Assembly (NCBI GenBank): GCA_907165275.2
Contig: OU015675.1
Span: 7,457,501-7,521,500 of the forward strand
From: Zygaena filipendulae
Taxonomy: Eukaryota > Arthropoda > Insecta > Lepidoptera > Zygaenidae
Reading direction: 5' to 3'
DNA: 64,000 bases
Part shown: piece by piece, positions 1 to 11,727 of the stretch
Layout of the letters: each line of letters starts with the position of its first letter
Numbering within the stretch: position 1 is the first letter of the stretch
Made by a program: the position numbers and the translations under genes
The notes under the pieces: model-generated
What the model was told of the DNA's origin: nothing
The model's database searches: none
What the model saw: only the letters and a program-made list of their open reading frames with translations

Positions 1-1318
1 ATTAACAAACCATATTCTTCTATAGTACAGATTAATGGCACAAATATTAGATGTATTGATTAATTTGATTCACAAATTATATGATTTTACAAATTTTATT
101 TATGCTGTTGGTAGTACACAGTGAAAGAGATGTTTAAATGTATTCTTATAAAGGTTTCGAAAAATGTGTGATTGTACACCTCTTTCGATGTTGCTATCCT
201 GTGTCCTATATCTCAAAGACCTTAAGAACTTGTATTTTCACATATTTCGCAAACTTTCAAATTGATATTTGAAAACTTTCAACCACTTAAAACGATTTGT
301 TCATTGTTAAACTTATTAATTTTATTGTTTCTATTCTTTTCGACCGATTTTTATTTGATATTTGTTTTTTGTTTTAAGATTGTGACTTGGACACAAGTGA
401 AATAAGTTGCCAAGCTTATCGCTGCTTTCCTTCGAATTGTAAAACTTAGTTAAAATATAAAAAAACAGTTCGGTTCTTTTAAAATCATTAAAATACTTAA
501 AGTGAAATTGTTAAATTAGAATAACTAACTATTGACTGATGTTATTCCACAAACGGTGGATATTTATATACTAATCTTACTTATGTACTGTATACCTGAA
601 AGGTTAGGTTATGAAAATTTGAATAAAATTAGTAGGTAAAGAATGCAATATTTTGTGCTAACAGCGTGCCTTGCGGGCCACCGTTTTGTATAACGGAAAC
701 ACTTAAATATATTTAATTTTAGATACGTTAATATTATAGGAAAGCTGTGATAAAAGTGGAAGGTAGGGATTCATTGGTGAAAACTATATTTCTAAACGTT
801 ATTTAAATCAAATTGTAGTGATCGAAGCGGTCGAAGGCTTCAACGCGGTCAGAAAACGGTTGAAACTTTATATTTTTCGAATTGTCTCCAGAATGTTTTG
901 TACTTTTAGTTTTTTATAATCTTATACTTGTTACTAAAACTGTGATTTTTTTTTCATTATTATATATAGTTATGTTCACACTTAAAATTATTAATGTATT
1001 TATAGGAGTAGCCAGTAGGGACACGGTATAATGTGTTGTCGAATATATTTTTTTATCTGTGATTTTTGTTAAAGGTCAATTATCTTCCTCGCGTGTATTG
1101 TGTATTTTTGTGTAAATGTCAAATAAATATTCATGTAACAATACTTCACGGTGTATTTCTTCGATCCCCAAATCCCAGCTTGCTTATACTTTTCCCAAAC
1201 ATTTCATGGAAAAAAACGTGATCAACTATTCCTATTTCTATAACTATGCAATCGATTTAGGACATAAAAGAAGCAACTATTTTTATTCCCAACAGCACAT
1301 TTAAATACTTACATTATA
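1..1318. other. AT-rich unique sequence, no gene seen
   Basis: No convincing coding frame or recognisable repeat was found here. An AATAAA hexamer lies near 1123, so this could be the 3' UTR of a gene outside the window on the left, but nothing else supports that. Confidence 0.3.
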
Positions 1319-1319
1319 A

Positions 1320-1489
1320 ATTGTGAAAGTGAGTTTGTTTGTTTGTTACGCTTTCGGCTCAACCGATCATCATGAAATTTTTTATGCACGTTGTCAGAAG
1401 TACAGAGAAGGATATAGGGTACTTTTTATCCCAGAATCCCCGCGGGAACTCCGAATTTACCGTGGGTGTAACCGCGGGGAACAGCTAGT
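1320..1489 (+). mobile_element. Helitron-like short element, near full length
   Basis: The copy runs from a GTGAGTTTGTTTGTTTGTTA block through the ACCGATCATCATGAAATTTT block to the terminal hairpin and CTAGT at 1485-1489. A short CG-rich hairpin about 10 bases before a terminal CTAGT fits the Helitron 3'-end rule (hairpin then CTRRT) and Lepidoptera-type non-autonomous Helitrons. No coding capacity. Confidence 0.7.
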
Positions 1490-1932
1490 ACCTACCTATA
1501 TTATATTTAAGATTACATATAATTTTATTATTAATATTTTATTTCAAGATTTTTGCCCTAGTCGTTGTCAGCAGTAAAAACCTAACCTAGCATTTCGAGG
1601 TGCTTATTATAAGCCTGAATAATAACAGTCAAGCTACCTCTTTCGTTGTTCTGCGATCCTGATGATTTTTGTAAACTCATAGAACTTTTTTTTTTTGTTT
1701 AATCCCCCCGGAAGGCCAAGTAGTCTAAGTCCATACAGCCAAATTCGCGATTGACAGGCCTTAATATCTGTTTCGTTTTTTTAATTGTAAAGAATTTTAT
1801 GACATATTTAAAGTATAATTGGCTGAGCGCCCGAACAAGAGAGTTCATTCACAAAAGAATTATATTTTTAGCTCTCATTAAGTAGTAGCCATTGAGTCGA
1901 GACTCGGGAGTGTAATAAAAATAAAATGTACG

Positions 1933-2011
1933 CCCCGTTCAGGAATCGAACCCGGCTTTGATGAGACAAATTTACTCGGCCGACTTAAGTGCTACAAGAG
2001 TTATGGGCCAC
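1933..2011 (-). mobile_element. tRNA-like SINE fragment
   Basis: Read on the minus strand it has a B-box-like GGTTCGATTCC and an upstream A-box-like stretch. The cloverleaf is not intact, so a tRNA-derived SINE head is more likely than a tRNA gene. Confidence 0.4.
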
Positions 2012-2088
2012 GTGGCAGATCTTATACAGGGCGCTCGAATATTGAAAACAGATCACAATACAGTACCTAGGTATAGGTAATAGACTAA

Positions 2089-2507
2089 GGCCCGTATTCC
2101 AGAAGGTGACTCAGATCACGTTTTACTTGAGATTAGTTTTAAGCTCTGAACATAACTCAAGCGTACATCTTATTATAGAAAGCGTTTTAAGTTCTAATCA
2201 CTTCAAACTAGTCTTTAATAGAGATTCTGAACTCTGATTGGTTCTAATCAGTTGAAACTAGTCTTGAGTAGAGATTTTGAACTCTGATTGGTTGAGTGAT
2301 CTTGACATGACAGACGTAAACAAAGATCAAATCTTTGCTTGAGAATAGATTAGTACCTACTCAAGCGTCGTTCTAGATTAAGGAAATAACTCAGCTGATT
2401 GTTGATTGATGAATCGCGTTTCAAGTAAGGTTCTAAAATTAAAGCTTTACTTGAAATTAGTTTTAAAACTAGATTCATGACTTGAGTAACCTTTTGGAAT
2501 ACGGACC
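2089..2507. mobile_element. MITE, PIF/Harbinger-like, about 420 bp
   Basis: Terminal inverted repeats GGCCCGTATTCCA (left) and GGTCCGTATTCCA (right, reverse complement) continue imperfectly inward (AGAAGGTGACTCA / AAAGGTTACTCA). The element is flanked by TAA on both sides, a typical PIF/Harbinger target duplication. Inside, a unit of about 60 bp containing AACTAGTCTT..GATT(C/T)TGAACTCTGATTGGTT occurs twice in tandem (about 2200-2295). No coding sequence. Confidence 0.65.
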
Positions 2508-2691
2508 TAAGATAACATTATTATTCAGTAAAAAAACTCAGTTAATAAAACGTTTGGTACAGGTAGGTTTGTAAAGATCTAGATTTAGAAAAAAGAAAGA
2601 AAATGAGTTTATTTGTCCCCATTTAAAAGATACAAAATAAGATGATTATAATATGATATTATTATATTGATGATATTGATGAAGATTACCT

Positions 2692-2860
2692 ACTAGTGGA
2701 TCTCCCACGGTTTCACCCGCGTTTATTACGGAGTTCCCGTGGTAATTCCGGAATAAAAGTATCCTGTGTCACTCATGCAGGGTCACCGCAGTTTCCCGGA
2801 AGTGAAATAATTTTTAAAATCGGTTTTGTAGTTTATCCATTATAAACAAACATACATAAA
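2692..2860 (-). mobile_element. Helitron-like short element
   Basis: It starts on the plus strand with ACTAG followed by the hairpin sequence (ACGGTTTCACCCGCG), which is the 3' end of the family read on the minus strand. The distal part is degraded. Confidence 0.55.
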
Positions 2861-3651
2861 GGTTTTATTTTATAAAATTAATGGGTAAGTACCTACTCTA
2901 ACTTCTGAACGACTAGGTCTAATGAGCTGATTATTTATTCGGTATATTTACTTTGTCGAAATGGCGGTTTATAAGTTAGGTCTCGAGGGAATCCCGAAAT
3001 TCAAGCAACTGCAACCGCGGGGATAGCTTGTCTGATTCTTACAGATCTCGCACTTTCTAGCAAAATTTGGATGATGTATAATATCTCTATGTTGGTATTA
3101 TTAGAAGTATGTAGGTAAGTAATTACTTCTGACAATTATTTTATCTTATTCCAATAGTATTATAATAAAGTTCAGAGACGAACAAAAATGTTCACATAAT
3201 TATATACCTACCTATTTGATGCAGATACTTACACAACAGTATTAATGTCATGCATTACAACTTTATTTAGTCCATGGCATTTCATTCTCCTCTCGAAGAT
3301 TACACAAGTGGATACCAAGGATAAAACAGGCAACAGCGAGTTTAAACCCTACGCACATTAGACATAAGAGCTACATCAAAACACCCGAGACGTCCCTAAA
3401 CCATCGCATTACAAATTTAAGCACACATCACTTCATCACAATGCAGATATCGTAATTCGTAACAAAACGTTTTGATAGAATATTACTATTAAAGTACTTG
3501 CAAAAAAAAAAAAAACGGGCGCCATAATCGGGCCTCGGGCGTCGAAATGGAAAATCACTTCCGATTCCCGAACCAAGAGGGGGGCGCGGATAACGTTGAA
3601 CTGCCGATTTGAAAATCGCTCAAATTGCGGGTTAAATTGCTTGTAATCATA

Positions 3652-3778
3652 CCTTTTTTTATGTCATAGGGGCAAACGGGCAAGTGGTACACCTGATGGT
3701 AAGTGATTACCGCCGCCCATGGACATCTGCAACACCAGAAGGCATGCAGGTGTGTTCCCGACCTGGAATGGGGATGAC
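3652..3778 (-). mobile_element. SINE 3' fragment (tRNA-derived family S1)
   Basis: The 3' half of the S1 SINE in reverse orientation: poly-T, then TATGTCATAGGGGCAAACGG, the ACACCTGATGGTAAGTGATT block and GACCTGGAATGGGGATG. The tRNA-like head is missing. A full copy lies at 52840-53200. Confidence 0.75.
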
Positions 3779-4047
3779 CTAAATCTTTGAATCCTGTGTT
3801 AGCTAAGTTGGAGTTCTATAGAAGAAAGAAAGAAAGAACGCATAGAAAACTAAGGAATGTATCTTCATGTCACATGGTCATGCAAAACTGGATTTGATTG
3901 GACGATTCGCTTCCTTCATCCATCTAGGACCCGGGGTCTTCATCAGTTCGTCGGTCCTAGAATACCCTATATCATTTTCTTTACCCCTGAGAACGTATAC
4001 TTACCTACTGTGCAAAACTTAATGCAGTGTTACTTGCATTAATTTCA

Positions 4048-4175
4048 GAGTTCCCGCGGGAATTCCGGGACAAAAAGTACCCTATGTCCTTCTCTGTACC
4101 CCAGTCAATGCGCATGCAAAATTTCATGAGGATCGGTTCAGTCGTTATCGCGTAAAATCGTTACAAACTCATCTT
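4048..4175 (-). mobile_element. Helitron-like short element, 3' end truncated
   Basis: It begins inside the AGTTCCCGCGGGAATTCC block and continues through CCTATGTCCTTCTCTGTACC and CAAAATTTCATGAGGATCGG, i.e. the family body on the minus strand without the terminal hairpin and CTAGT. Confidence 0.6.
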
Positions 4176-4179
4176 CGCA

Positions 4180-5220
4180 TTAGATGGATGGATGCATCTA
4201 GGACCCGGAGTCTTCATCATGCGCCGCCCACTATCACTTGCCACTCTTCGAGCTATGTAGGTCAATCTGGCTCTACGAATCTCCTCATCAGAACTACAGA
4301 TGACTAACTGATTCCCCTCAATAGAATTACAAAAGACTAGCTGATGCCCGCGGTTTCGCGTTATTGTAGATTTTGTCAATTATCTAATTTTCTATTCTTC
4401 AGAAACAGTACTTTTTTAGATGTAAGATACGTACCCACTCTATGTCTTTTATTGTACCCCAGAAAATTTCTATGCGAAATTTTAGCGTCGCAAAGAAAAA
4501 AAAGCTATTTGTATGTATGTATTTAAGCTAATAATAGCTTACTGTGGGATCAAGTAGATCTGTGTGTTGTGATGTGGATTATTATTAATTATATTAAGTT
4601 ACTGATTAAATAAATAAATAGAATCGATGTGTGATTGTATTAATGAAATATTCTTTCCATTCTTGAGTTTTGTGCCCCGCCATTAACAACGGTGTTGTTA
4701 TTACCAGCCGTTAAAATAGTTTATAACAATACTGTCTGAAGCGAGTTATGCTTTACGTATGAAGCACTAACGGCACCCACCAAACGTGGAGTAAATAGTG
4801 ATATAAAGGTATAGTAACGGTCGAGTAGCCGTCCTCGTGCCGCGTGCCTACGCCGCGGCGCCGCGCCGCTGTGCGACAACTTAAAAAATACTACGTCAAT
4901 CTAACGCTAATGGAGATCATAGACGGACAGGGAGTCACCTTCTTCCAACAAAAATTAAATCTTTTATATAGCCAACTAGCTGTTTCCTGCTAGAATTCAG
5001 CAATATAAAGTACTCTATGTCATTATCTGTACTCCTTTTGCATGTGGGTGTATGCAAAAAATACTATATACTAAATATTATTTAACGGACCAACAGATAG
5101 ACGATAGACACTGTTACTTTCAAATCTGTACAAATAAAAATGAATCTCATCACTTCCAAACGACTGCACCAAATTGGATAATTATTTTTGTTTTGTGTTT
5201 GTAATTGTCAAAACAAGGTT
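4180..5220. other. No gene; unique and GC-rich patches
   Basis: A CATC(T)AGGACCCGG(A/G)GTCTTCATCA motif at 4190-4220 also occurs at 3915-3945. A CG-rich patch lies near 4830-4880. The open frames here are short and overlapping with no family resemblance. Confidence 0.3.
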
Positions 5221-5223
5221 TGT

Positions 5224-5450
5224 ATAAAAGAAGTTTGGAGTTCCTGCGGGAATACCGAAACTCACGCCGGTTGCTCTCCGAAACGATTGGACCGATTTTG
5301 AGGGGACTTTCACTGCTAATTAGCTGATGTTACAACTAAAAGGACAAAGAAGTAAAATTTAGGCTACCTTGGGATTATATTATCTGTGCCTTGGGTGTTC
5401 CTGCGGGTACTCTGAAACTTACGCGGGTGAAACCGCGGGGTACAGTTAGT
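5224..5450 (+). mobile_element. Helitron-like elements, two fragments
   Basis: The first part (5224-5370) is a divergent subfamily with AGTTCCTGCGGGAATACC and CGAAACGATTGGACCGATTT. The second (5395-5450) is a 3' end with ACGCGGGTGAAACCGCGG and a mutated terminus (TTAGT for CTAGT). Confidence 0.55.
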
Positions 5451-5639
5451 TTATAACATTTAGATGGATTGTGTAAACGCGTGTTAAAAGACGTAATAGT
5501 CAAATTATTACCTGAAATTATTATAATTAATCTTATAATTTTATTGTCGTCTCCGCTGCTGGTCGTGTGACACAGGCGCGGCGTCAGCGTGACGTAGCCG
5601 CGTACATCAGGGACGGTATTATACAATGCAGACGCAGTA

Positions 5640-7480
5640 AAACAACTTTCAAATAATTTCGCCTGCTTGTGACCTCTCGCCGCAAATAGGTACGTTTGCA
5701 GTTTGCACAGTCTAGGAACAGGAAAGGAATTATTTGTTGTTTGATTTCGACAGAAAAAAAGCTATGATTCGTGGTGTTAGATAGGTACGCAAAGTTTTTA
5801 GATTAATAGAATGTAAAATACTTCTCAGGTTAGCGTTTCTTAAAGTAATAGATACCTACAACTACTTCGATCTGCTATATTGAATTAAGAAAGCATAAGT
5901 TAAAATTAAATTTTAGCCATTTTACTTAAGATGTATCGGTTATAATTTCTGTTTGACTAACATCTTTTCTTCTTAGAGAAGAAGAAGACGTAAGATGTAT
6001 CGATTATAATTAATGTTTCAATAAACATGGTTTGACTTAAAATTTCACGAAAGTTATAAGTATTCAGTTAAAAATTTTAAAAAAAGTATAGAATGGTATC
6101 TTATTTCATAAACCATCCATAGGTGTGCGCGGCTAAAAGCTTTCAGGGTGCAGACACATTCATGCACGATGTATAATATTATATATTTACATACATACCT
6201 ACATTATATATGTATATCACACAACAAGGACGTAGGTACAAATATACACATATTGTACCGTAATTCACGTTCTAATTTTAGTCTAAACAGCTACAATTGG
6301 TTTCTGACGGAAAGTTATTATGTTGTAATCGAATAATCGCTTGAGTTATTCAATTTTTGAAATGTTCTCAAAGCTTTTGGTGGTATTAAAAATTTTAATA
6401 TATTGCACTAAGAAGTAAAAATATAGAGTATGTAAGTATTATTCTTTTGTTGATTGATTTATTAAAGTGTAGTTCCGTTTGCTATTAAACTGAAATTTAA
6501 TCAACAAATAGAGCGAAGTTACCTATATTTTTCAATTTCAGAACCTTAAATTTTTTTGAAGCTTTACAAACATGCAATAGCTGAAAAAAATGCGTTAGTG
6601 TCGTGGAACACAACCATGTTGACTAGCTGTGTCCCGCGGTTTCACCCGTGTTAATTTGAAGAAAAAAAAATTAGTGAATTTAAATTATTATTAACTGATA
6701 TACATTTGTTTTTCAGAAGCTTAACTAAGATGCATTTGTAAAAAGCATATAAGTGTGTTTTCGAGTTGATTAAGTATGTATGTACAACAATGTACACAAA
6801 TAATTTGTCTCCTTCTTTAAAACAATGTGTAGACTATTTCTTATATCATGTGTAGGTAACCAAGAATATCAACAAACAATTATCGTTTACAAAACTACAA
6901 ACCTTCATGTATTTGTGCAATTAATTATTACATATATATTGTCCAATTACACTGGTAAACAATATTTTTTTTAATACAATTCTACTTATTTATATGAAAA
7001 CAACATCACAATTGGCACTGCAATGTATTCCTAGATGTATTTAATAGATTGAAGCGCCCCAGCCATACAAGCGGGCCGGCAATCATTTTATTACTGCATC
7101 ATCTAATTACGAACGAGCCTGTGTCGATGGTTATCTACCACACATATGGCGCGGCACGTCGCCCGATCTATGGGGTAGATAGCTAAACAACACGACCAGA
7201 AATAACAAACACTCTCTCGTAGAGAATGGATGGGAACAGAGTTCATGTTACGATGGTATCGACTTGGACGTTTCAAGGTGGAGTTATGATTTTAAACTGA
7301 ATTATCGTCGAGAAACTTTTTCTGTGACTCCTATGCGAGATTACCAACTGCAAAATTGTAGCGAAATTTCTTGACTTCCTATCAAGAAAAAGGATCATAC
7401 CTACTTTAAAAGGATGTCTTCCAGTTAGGTAACAAACATTTTAGTGAGCGATTGCCAATCCAATTATTAATATTATAATC
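5640..7480. other. No gene; AT-rich sequence
   Basis: No supported coding sequence. AAGATGTATCGGTTATAAT occurs at about 5929 and, with one change, about 5992, around a small hairpin (TCTTCTTAGAGAAGAAGA). A short Helitron-like 3' scrap lies at 6620-6655. Confidence 0.35.
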
Positions 7481-7482
7481 AC

Positions 7483-7661
7483 GAAAGTTTGTGTGTATAG
7501 ATGTTTGTTACTCTTCCACGCAAAAACTACTGAATGGATTTTAATGAAACTTTACAATAATATAGCTTATACGTCAGAATAACACATAGGGTACTTTTTA
7601 ACCCAGAATTCCCGCGGGATCTCAGAAATTAACGCCGGTGAAACCGCGGGGAACAGCTAGC
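7483..7661 (+). mobile_element. Helitron-like short element
   Basis: The body includes TAGGGTACTTTTTAACCCAG and TTCCCGCGGGATCTC, ending in the GCCGGTGAAACCGCGG hairpin and CTAG at 7657-7660. Confidence 0.65.
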
Positions 7662-7799
7662 AGTGTAATATTCTCAAGAAAGTCAGCTACTTCAAAAATT
7701 TTCTCAAACAAAAAGAACTGTAAAGTACCTACCTATATTAAAACAGGTTTCTTAAAACATTTTTACTTTACATACTTTTTCAGTAACAACCTTGTTTAA

Positions 7800-7965
7800 T
7801 AGCGGTTCCCCGCGGTTTTACCTGCGTCAATTTCGGAATTACCGCGGGAATTCCAGGATAAAAGTACACACTTTCTATTCTGTACTCTCAAAAAGGTGTG
7901 TGCAGAATTTCATGATAATCGGTTGAGTATGAAGGTGTGAAAAGATAACAGACAAAGAGACAGGT
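7800..7965 (-). mobile_element. Helitron-like short element
   Basis: Minus-strand copy: CCCCGCGGTTTTACCTGCG at its plus-strand start, then the TTACCGCGGGAATTCC block and the ATTTCATGATAATCGGTTGA block. Confidence 0.6.
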
Positions 7966-7977
7966 TCTTTCGTAATT

Positions 7978-8207
7978 GGACGCAGATAAGCAATAACACG
8001 TTAACCCACAAAATTAAGTTATTGATTCAGAACGATTTATTGAGAGTTAGGGAACGTTTTTTAATTATGTGTTTACCTTATTACATTGCTTAAATATGTA
8101 ACTAAATATTGAACATAAAAAATGTTGATACAAAATGGCGCTCCTACTTTTAAAACACGATCTACTCAAAATTTCTCCAGTTAACACACTATTGCTTATC
8201 TATGTCC
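7978..8207. mobile_element. MITE family B, copy 1
   Basis: A 230-bp element with imperfect terminal inverted repeats: GGACGCAGATAAGCAATAAC at the left and, as reverse complement at the right, GGACATAGATAAGCAATAGT. No coding sequence. Four near-complete copies and one fragment are in the window. Confidence 0.8.
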
Positions 8208-8687
8208 ATTTATAATGTTAGAATAGATTCAGGGATAGTTTACAATTTCCACCTTTTGAAATAACTTTCATAAGAAACTTTGAATCCGGTTGAAATGTAA
8301 AAAAATAATAATATACACAGTATATGGTCATTAATAACAATAAAAGTTACTTTCGCTATTTGGTTTTGGACACGAAGTCAATCGCGATATAACGAGGCGC
8401 GTGCATCATCAAGCTACGACCGCCCGGGGGTGACCAGGGGTCGTAATTAACCAGATGGCACGGCCTACCCTATTGATTTATATAGAGGGTGTTCTTCCTT
8501 TTGTTTAAAACCAGATTGATATCTTTTGACGAATAATAATCGGAAAATATTTTCGGACTAGCGGTTGACGGCGGTTTTTTGCACAAGACCCTATCAATGT
8601 CTTTCTACCTTATTTTAAACCTTATATCGAAATTTAGTAAATTGAAATAGAGATCGAACTTTGAACCAAATGATAGGTTTTTGGTTA

Positions 8688-8849
8688 CTAGCCAAGCGGT
8701 TTCACTCGCGGAAATCTCGGAGTTCCCGCAGTAATTCCGGGATAAAGAGAACCGTATGTCCTTCTCTGTATCTCTGTCAACGTGTGTACAAAATTTCATG
8801 ATGACAGACAGACAGAGTTACTTTCGCATTTATAATATTAGTAGGGATT
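8688..8849 (-). mobile_element. Helitron-like short element, near full length
   Basis: Plus-strand ACTAG, then the hairpin (GCGGTTTCACTCGCGG) and family body, ending at ATTATAAATGCG-type sequence (here TTTATAATATTAGTAGGGATT), the usual 5' end of the family. Confidence 0.65.
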
Positions 8850-9420
8850 GATGATTTAATTATAAATGTTACACTTTTTTCTATTTTATCATCCTGAAAA
8901 TCTTCAAATAGAATAACCATGAACTTCTATCATGTTGTTTTGTTTTTCCACAAACTAAAAGTGGCTGAGTTAGAAATTCGCGATGTATTTTCACAAAATA
9001 TTTTTCTGAATATGACACTGCATCATCTGTCCAAACACAGATGGTACACACACGGTAACAGGATCCCCGGCGTACATGGTGTGTGCACTGTGCACGTTGG
9101 AATGCAAACAGTATCGCATGTCATTCGCAGTGTCAACAAACTGAACACCCTATGTATAGTAGCGGTGGCATCCGAGGCGCGACCCTAGTGCGACACACTG
9201 CCGTTTAGAGAAACGTATTTTTTATTATGAGTTCATATTTTTCAGCACTCGAAAAGCTCATAATGTGTATAAACCAGATTGCCCGTCGATGGTTTTTTAA
9301 TTCGTACACATCCCAGGCTTAATCGTAAGTATTTACCTACAGATACGCACGGAATTTCACTTTTGAAAAAACGACTTCTTTTTCCAGCTCAGTGCATTGC
9401 AATCTCAAGAATGAGCTCAA
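8850..9420. other. No gene identified
   Basis: A GC-richer patch at 9040-9200 is open in one plus frame (8919-9188), but the translation resembles no family known to me and no splice or promoter signal supports it. Confidence 0.25.
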
Positions 9421-9422
9421 AT

Positions 9423-9548
9423 TGTCGGGAAGCAACCATAGCATAGTGGTAGGGCACTTTTTAGTGCCCGCCTGGTTAGCTGCTACCTTCAAGTTGGCAA
9501 CCAGTGACCAAGCATGCATGGCTTTTTTTTTTTTTTTTTTTTTTTTTA
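9423..9548 (+). mobile_element. SINE S1 middle fragment next to a poly(T) insertion
   Basis: 9423-9508 matches the middle of the S1 SINE (AACCATAGCATAGTGGTAGG, TAGTGCCCG). It is followed by AAGCATGCATGGCT, a run of more than 20 T, and a second AAGCATGCATGGCT. Confidence 0.6.
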
Positions 9549-9604
9549 AAGCATGCATGGCTGTCATCCTATAGGCTCACTTAAGAGCCAGTTCCTATTC
9601 TAGG

Positions 9605-9667
9605 CTAGGTGTTTTTCCCGCGGAAACTCCGAAAATGACGCGGGCGAAACCGCGGGAAACATCTAGT
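9605..9667 (+). mobile_element. Helitron-like 3' end fragment
   Basis: Only the last 60 bases: TTCCCGCGGAAACTCCGAAA, the hairpin GCGGGCGAAACCGC and terminal CTAGT at 9663-9667. Confidence 0.6.
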
Positions 9668-9859
9668 ATTTTCATAAAAATAAACTGCTGAACATTTATT
9701 ATCCGTATGAATCGTGGGTCAGAAGTCATTATGTTCGCGGCGCCACGCGGCCGTGTGTCCCCTTGACAAAGCAAGCGACAACACCTGGTCGTGACGTCAC
9801 TGCCCACCCTCGCGGCGGTCAATCGCAATTATATCAAGATTAACTTTTAAACACCGTGC

Positions 9860-10087
9860 ACTATGCGTGCCGGCTTGTCCGTGCGTTTATGGGCGAGGCG
9901 TGGCCGTGGCCGAGGTGTGCTCCGTGATTATCGGTCCGAAAGGCCAGCGACTTATAATAGAAGCTTACAGCTCACTCGCCTGGCGAATGGAAGAGAGGTC
10001 AATGACAATGGGAAAAATTCAACCCAACGAAATATTGTGGGTTGTGTGTCTCATCTTGCTTAAATAAATCTTTCTTTCTTTCTTTCT
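9860..10087 (+). mobile_element. Possible SINE or retrocopy with TTTC-repeat tail
   Basis: A GC-rich head (9860-9990) is followed by AT-richer sequence ending in TAAATAAATC and (TTTC)n. That layout suits a non-LTR-mobilised sequence. Two plus frames are open across it at once, which argues against real coding. No second copy was recognised. Confidence 0.35.
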
Positions 10088-10256
10088 AATAGCGAATGTG
10101 AGTTTGTGTTTGTTTGTTAAACTTCCTCGCCTTATTCAATTCGGTCATCATTAAATTTTGCATACCTACATTTTGTTTGTAGGCCTATACTATTTATACC
10201 GGAATACCCGCGGGAACTCCGAAATTACCGCGGGCGAAAGGCAGGGGACAGCTTGT
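10088..10256 (+). mobile_element. Helitron-like short element
   Basis: 5' GCGAATGTGAGTTTGTG block, partly rearranged middle, TACCCGCGGGAACTCCGAAA, then a degraded hairpin and CTTGT in place of CTAGT. Confidence 0.55.
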
Positions 10257-10377
10257 TATATATGTAGGTATATGTATAAATTATCCCTTTTTCCTTTGGT
10301 CATGGCATCACACGTGAACGGCTGGATCAATTTCGCAAAAAAATTTTTTCGTTGTTTGTTATTGTAAGGAGAAGGTT

Positions 10378-10490
10378 CTTATAAAAGAAGTTTGGAGTAC
10401 CTGCGGGAACTTCGAAACTCACTCCGAAACGGTTGGACCAATTTTGACGAGACTTTCATTGCTAATAGCTGATAGTTAAATAATATACTT
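10378..10490 (+). mobile_element. Helitron-like element fragment, subfamily 3
   Basis: Shares AAAAGAAGTTTGGAGT(T/A)CCTGCGGGAA and the GAAACGGTTGGACCAATTTT block with 5224-5370 and, inverted, with 27303-27455 and 60302-60460. Confidence 0.5.
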
Positions 10491-10606
10491 AGGATACTAG
10501 CAAAAGCAGTTTTGGGCAAGTTAGAGCATTTGCTCTAACTTCCTTTGTAACGGTGGCGCGCCCGCCCCGCCTACATGCACTCTCTAGTTAATTTATTTGC
10601 TCTGTG
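10491..10606 (-). mobile_element. hAT-like MITE family L, 5' half only
   Basis: On the minus strand it starts CACAGAGCAAATAAATTAAC and runs to the AGTTAGAGCAAATGCTCTAA palindrome and TTGCCCAAAACTGCTTTTGC. It matches the left part of 28228-28565; the right half is absent. Confidence 0.65.
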
Positions 10607-10686
10607 GTTGTAGATATTGTTTTCAATGTATCCTAACCTAAGTAAAACAGATGTAACCTTTTGTCTTCCCAAATACAAGAATAAAT

Positions 10687-10921
10687 GGACGCAGATAAGC
10701 AATAACATGTTAACCCACAAAATGAAGTTATAAATTCAGAACGATTTATTGAGAGTTAGAGAACGTTTTTTAATTATGTGTTTATCTTATTACATTGTTT
10801 AAATATGTAACTAAATATTGAACATAAAAAATTTGACACAAAATGGCGCTATAATTTTAAAACTTTAATTTAATCAAAATTTCTCCAGTGTGGGCTAACA
10901 CACTATTGCTTATCTATGTCC
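10687..10921. mobile_element. MITE family B, copy 2
   Basis: Terminal repeats GGACGCAGATAAGCAATAAC and (reverse complement) GGACATAGATAAGCAATAGT. Flanks GAATAAAT and AAATAAAT agree at 7 of 8 positions, suggesting an 8-bp target duplication. Confidence 0.8.
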
Positions 10922-10989
10922 AAATAAATGAATGTCTTTTCTTTCGTGCAATAATTTATTTGCAACCAAACTGAGTTATGCTGGAACGT

Positions 10990-11570
10990 CGTTAACTGTG
11001 TAATTTGAAAACAAAGCCTTAGTAGTTATAAAGTAGCTATATGCAACGATCTGACTCAAAAACCAGCGCCAGCAAACTCGCGTGCCTCAGCTATAGTTGT
11101 ATAGTAGGTACGTTAGTTCAATACATAAAACAACTGAACTCAACAAAAACATAAAACGGATGGACGAACGGACAACTCCGTGTGTAATCCCCAGCGCTGA
11201 GTAATCTTCAGCGGAGTCTTAAAATTTCATGCACCCACATGCTCTGTCGCCCCGGTACTTAGCGCCCCAAATATAACGTACCCATTTAGGTACCTACATT
11301 TGCGCCCCGGGGGCGGCGGGGGCGGCGGGGGGCGCACAGGGGTGCAGGGTAAAAGCATATTTATGTTAGTTTCTGATTGACGATGATGCCTTCCCCTTGG
11401 TTCGGGACTTGGAGGTCTCATTGCGACGAACATTTCGTTGACGCATGCAAGTTAAGAAAGCATTTCGTTCGGAAATGAGATGAAAGAGTTGTGAAATTCG
11501 CTCGGAAAATGGGCAATGGGAATACTGTCGAGTTAAACCATAATAAATAAACAAACAAAAAATCATATCA
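10990..11570. other. No gene; G-rich patch
   Basis: A G-rich simple tract (GGGGGCGGCGGGGGCGGCGG) lies at 11308-11335. Open frames on both strands across it are composition artefacts. Confidence 0.4.
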
Positions 11571-11571
11571 C

Positions 11572-11712
11572 CTGCATTAATTTCGAAGTTTCCACAGCAA
11601 TTTCGGAATAAAAAGTACCCTATATCCTTTTCTGCACCCTTGACAACGTGTACGCAAAATTTCGTGATGATCGGTCGAGCCGTTGAGGCTTAGAAGTGTA
11701 ATAAACAAACTC
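11572..11712 (-). mobile_element. Helitron-like short element, lacks 3' end
   Basis: Minus-strand copy with AAAAAGTACCCTATATCCTT, CAAAATTTCGTGATGATCGG and AACAAACTCACTTT. Confidence 0.6.
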
Positions 11713-11727
11713 ACTTTAATTAGGCAC

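Noticed and set aside
9863..10067. Two overlapping 66-codon frames
   Set aside because: Two frames open at once in a GC-rich retroelement-like stretch ending in a TTTC repeat; no homology recognised.
11227..11433. Pro-rich 68-codon frame
   Set aside because: Caused by the G-rich tract at 11308-11335.
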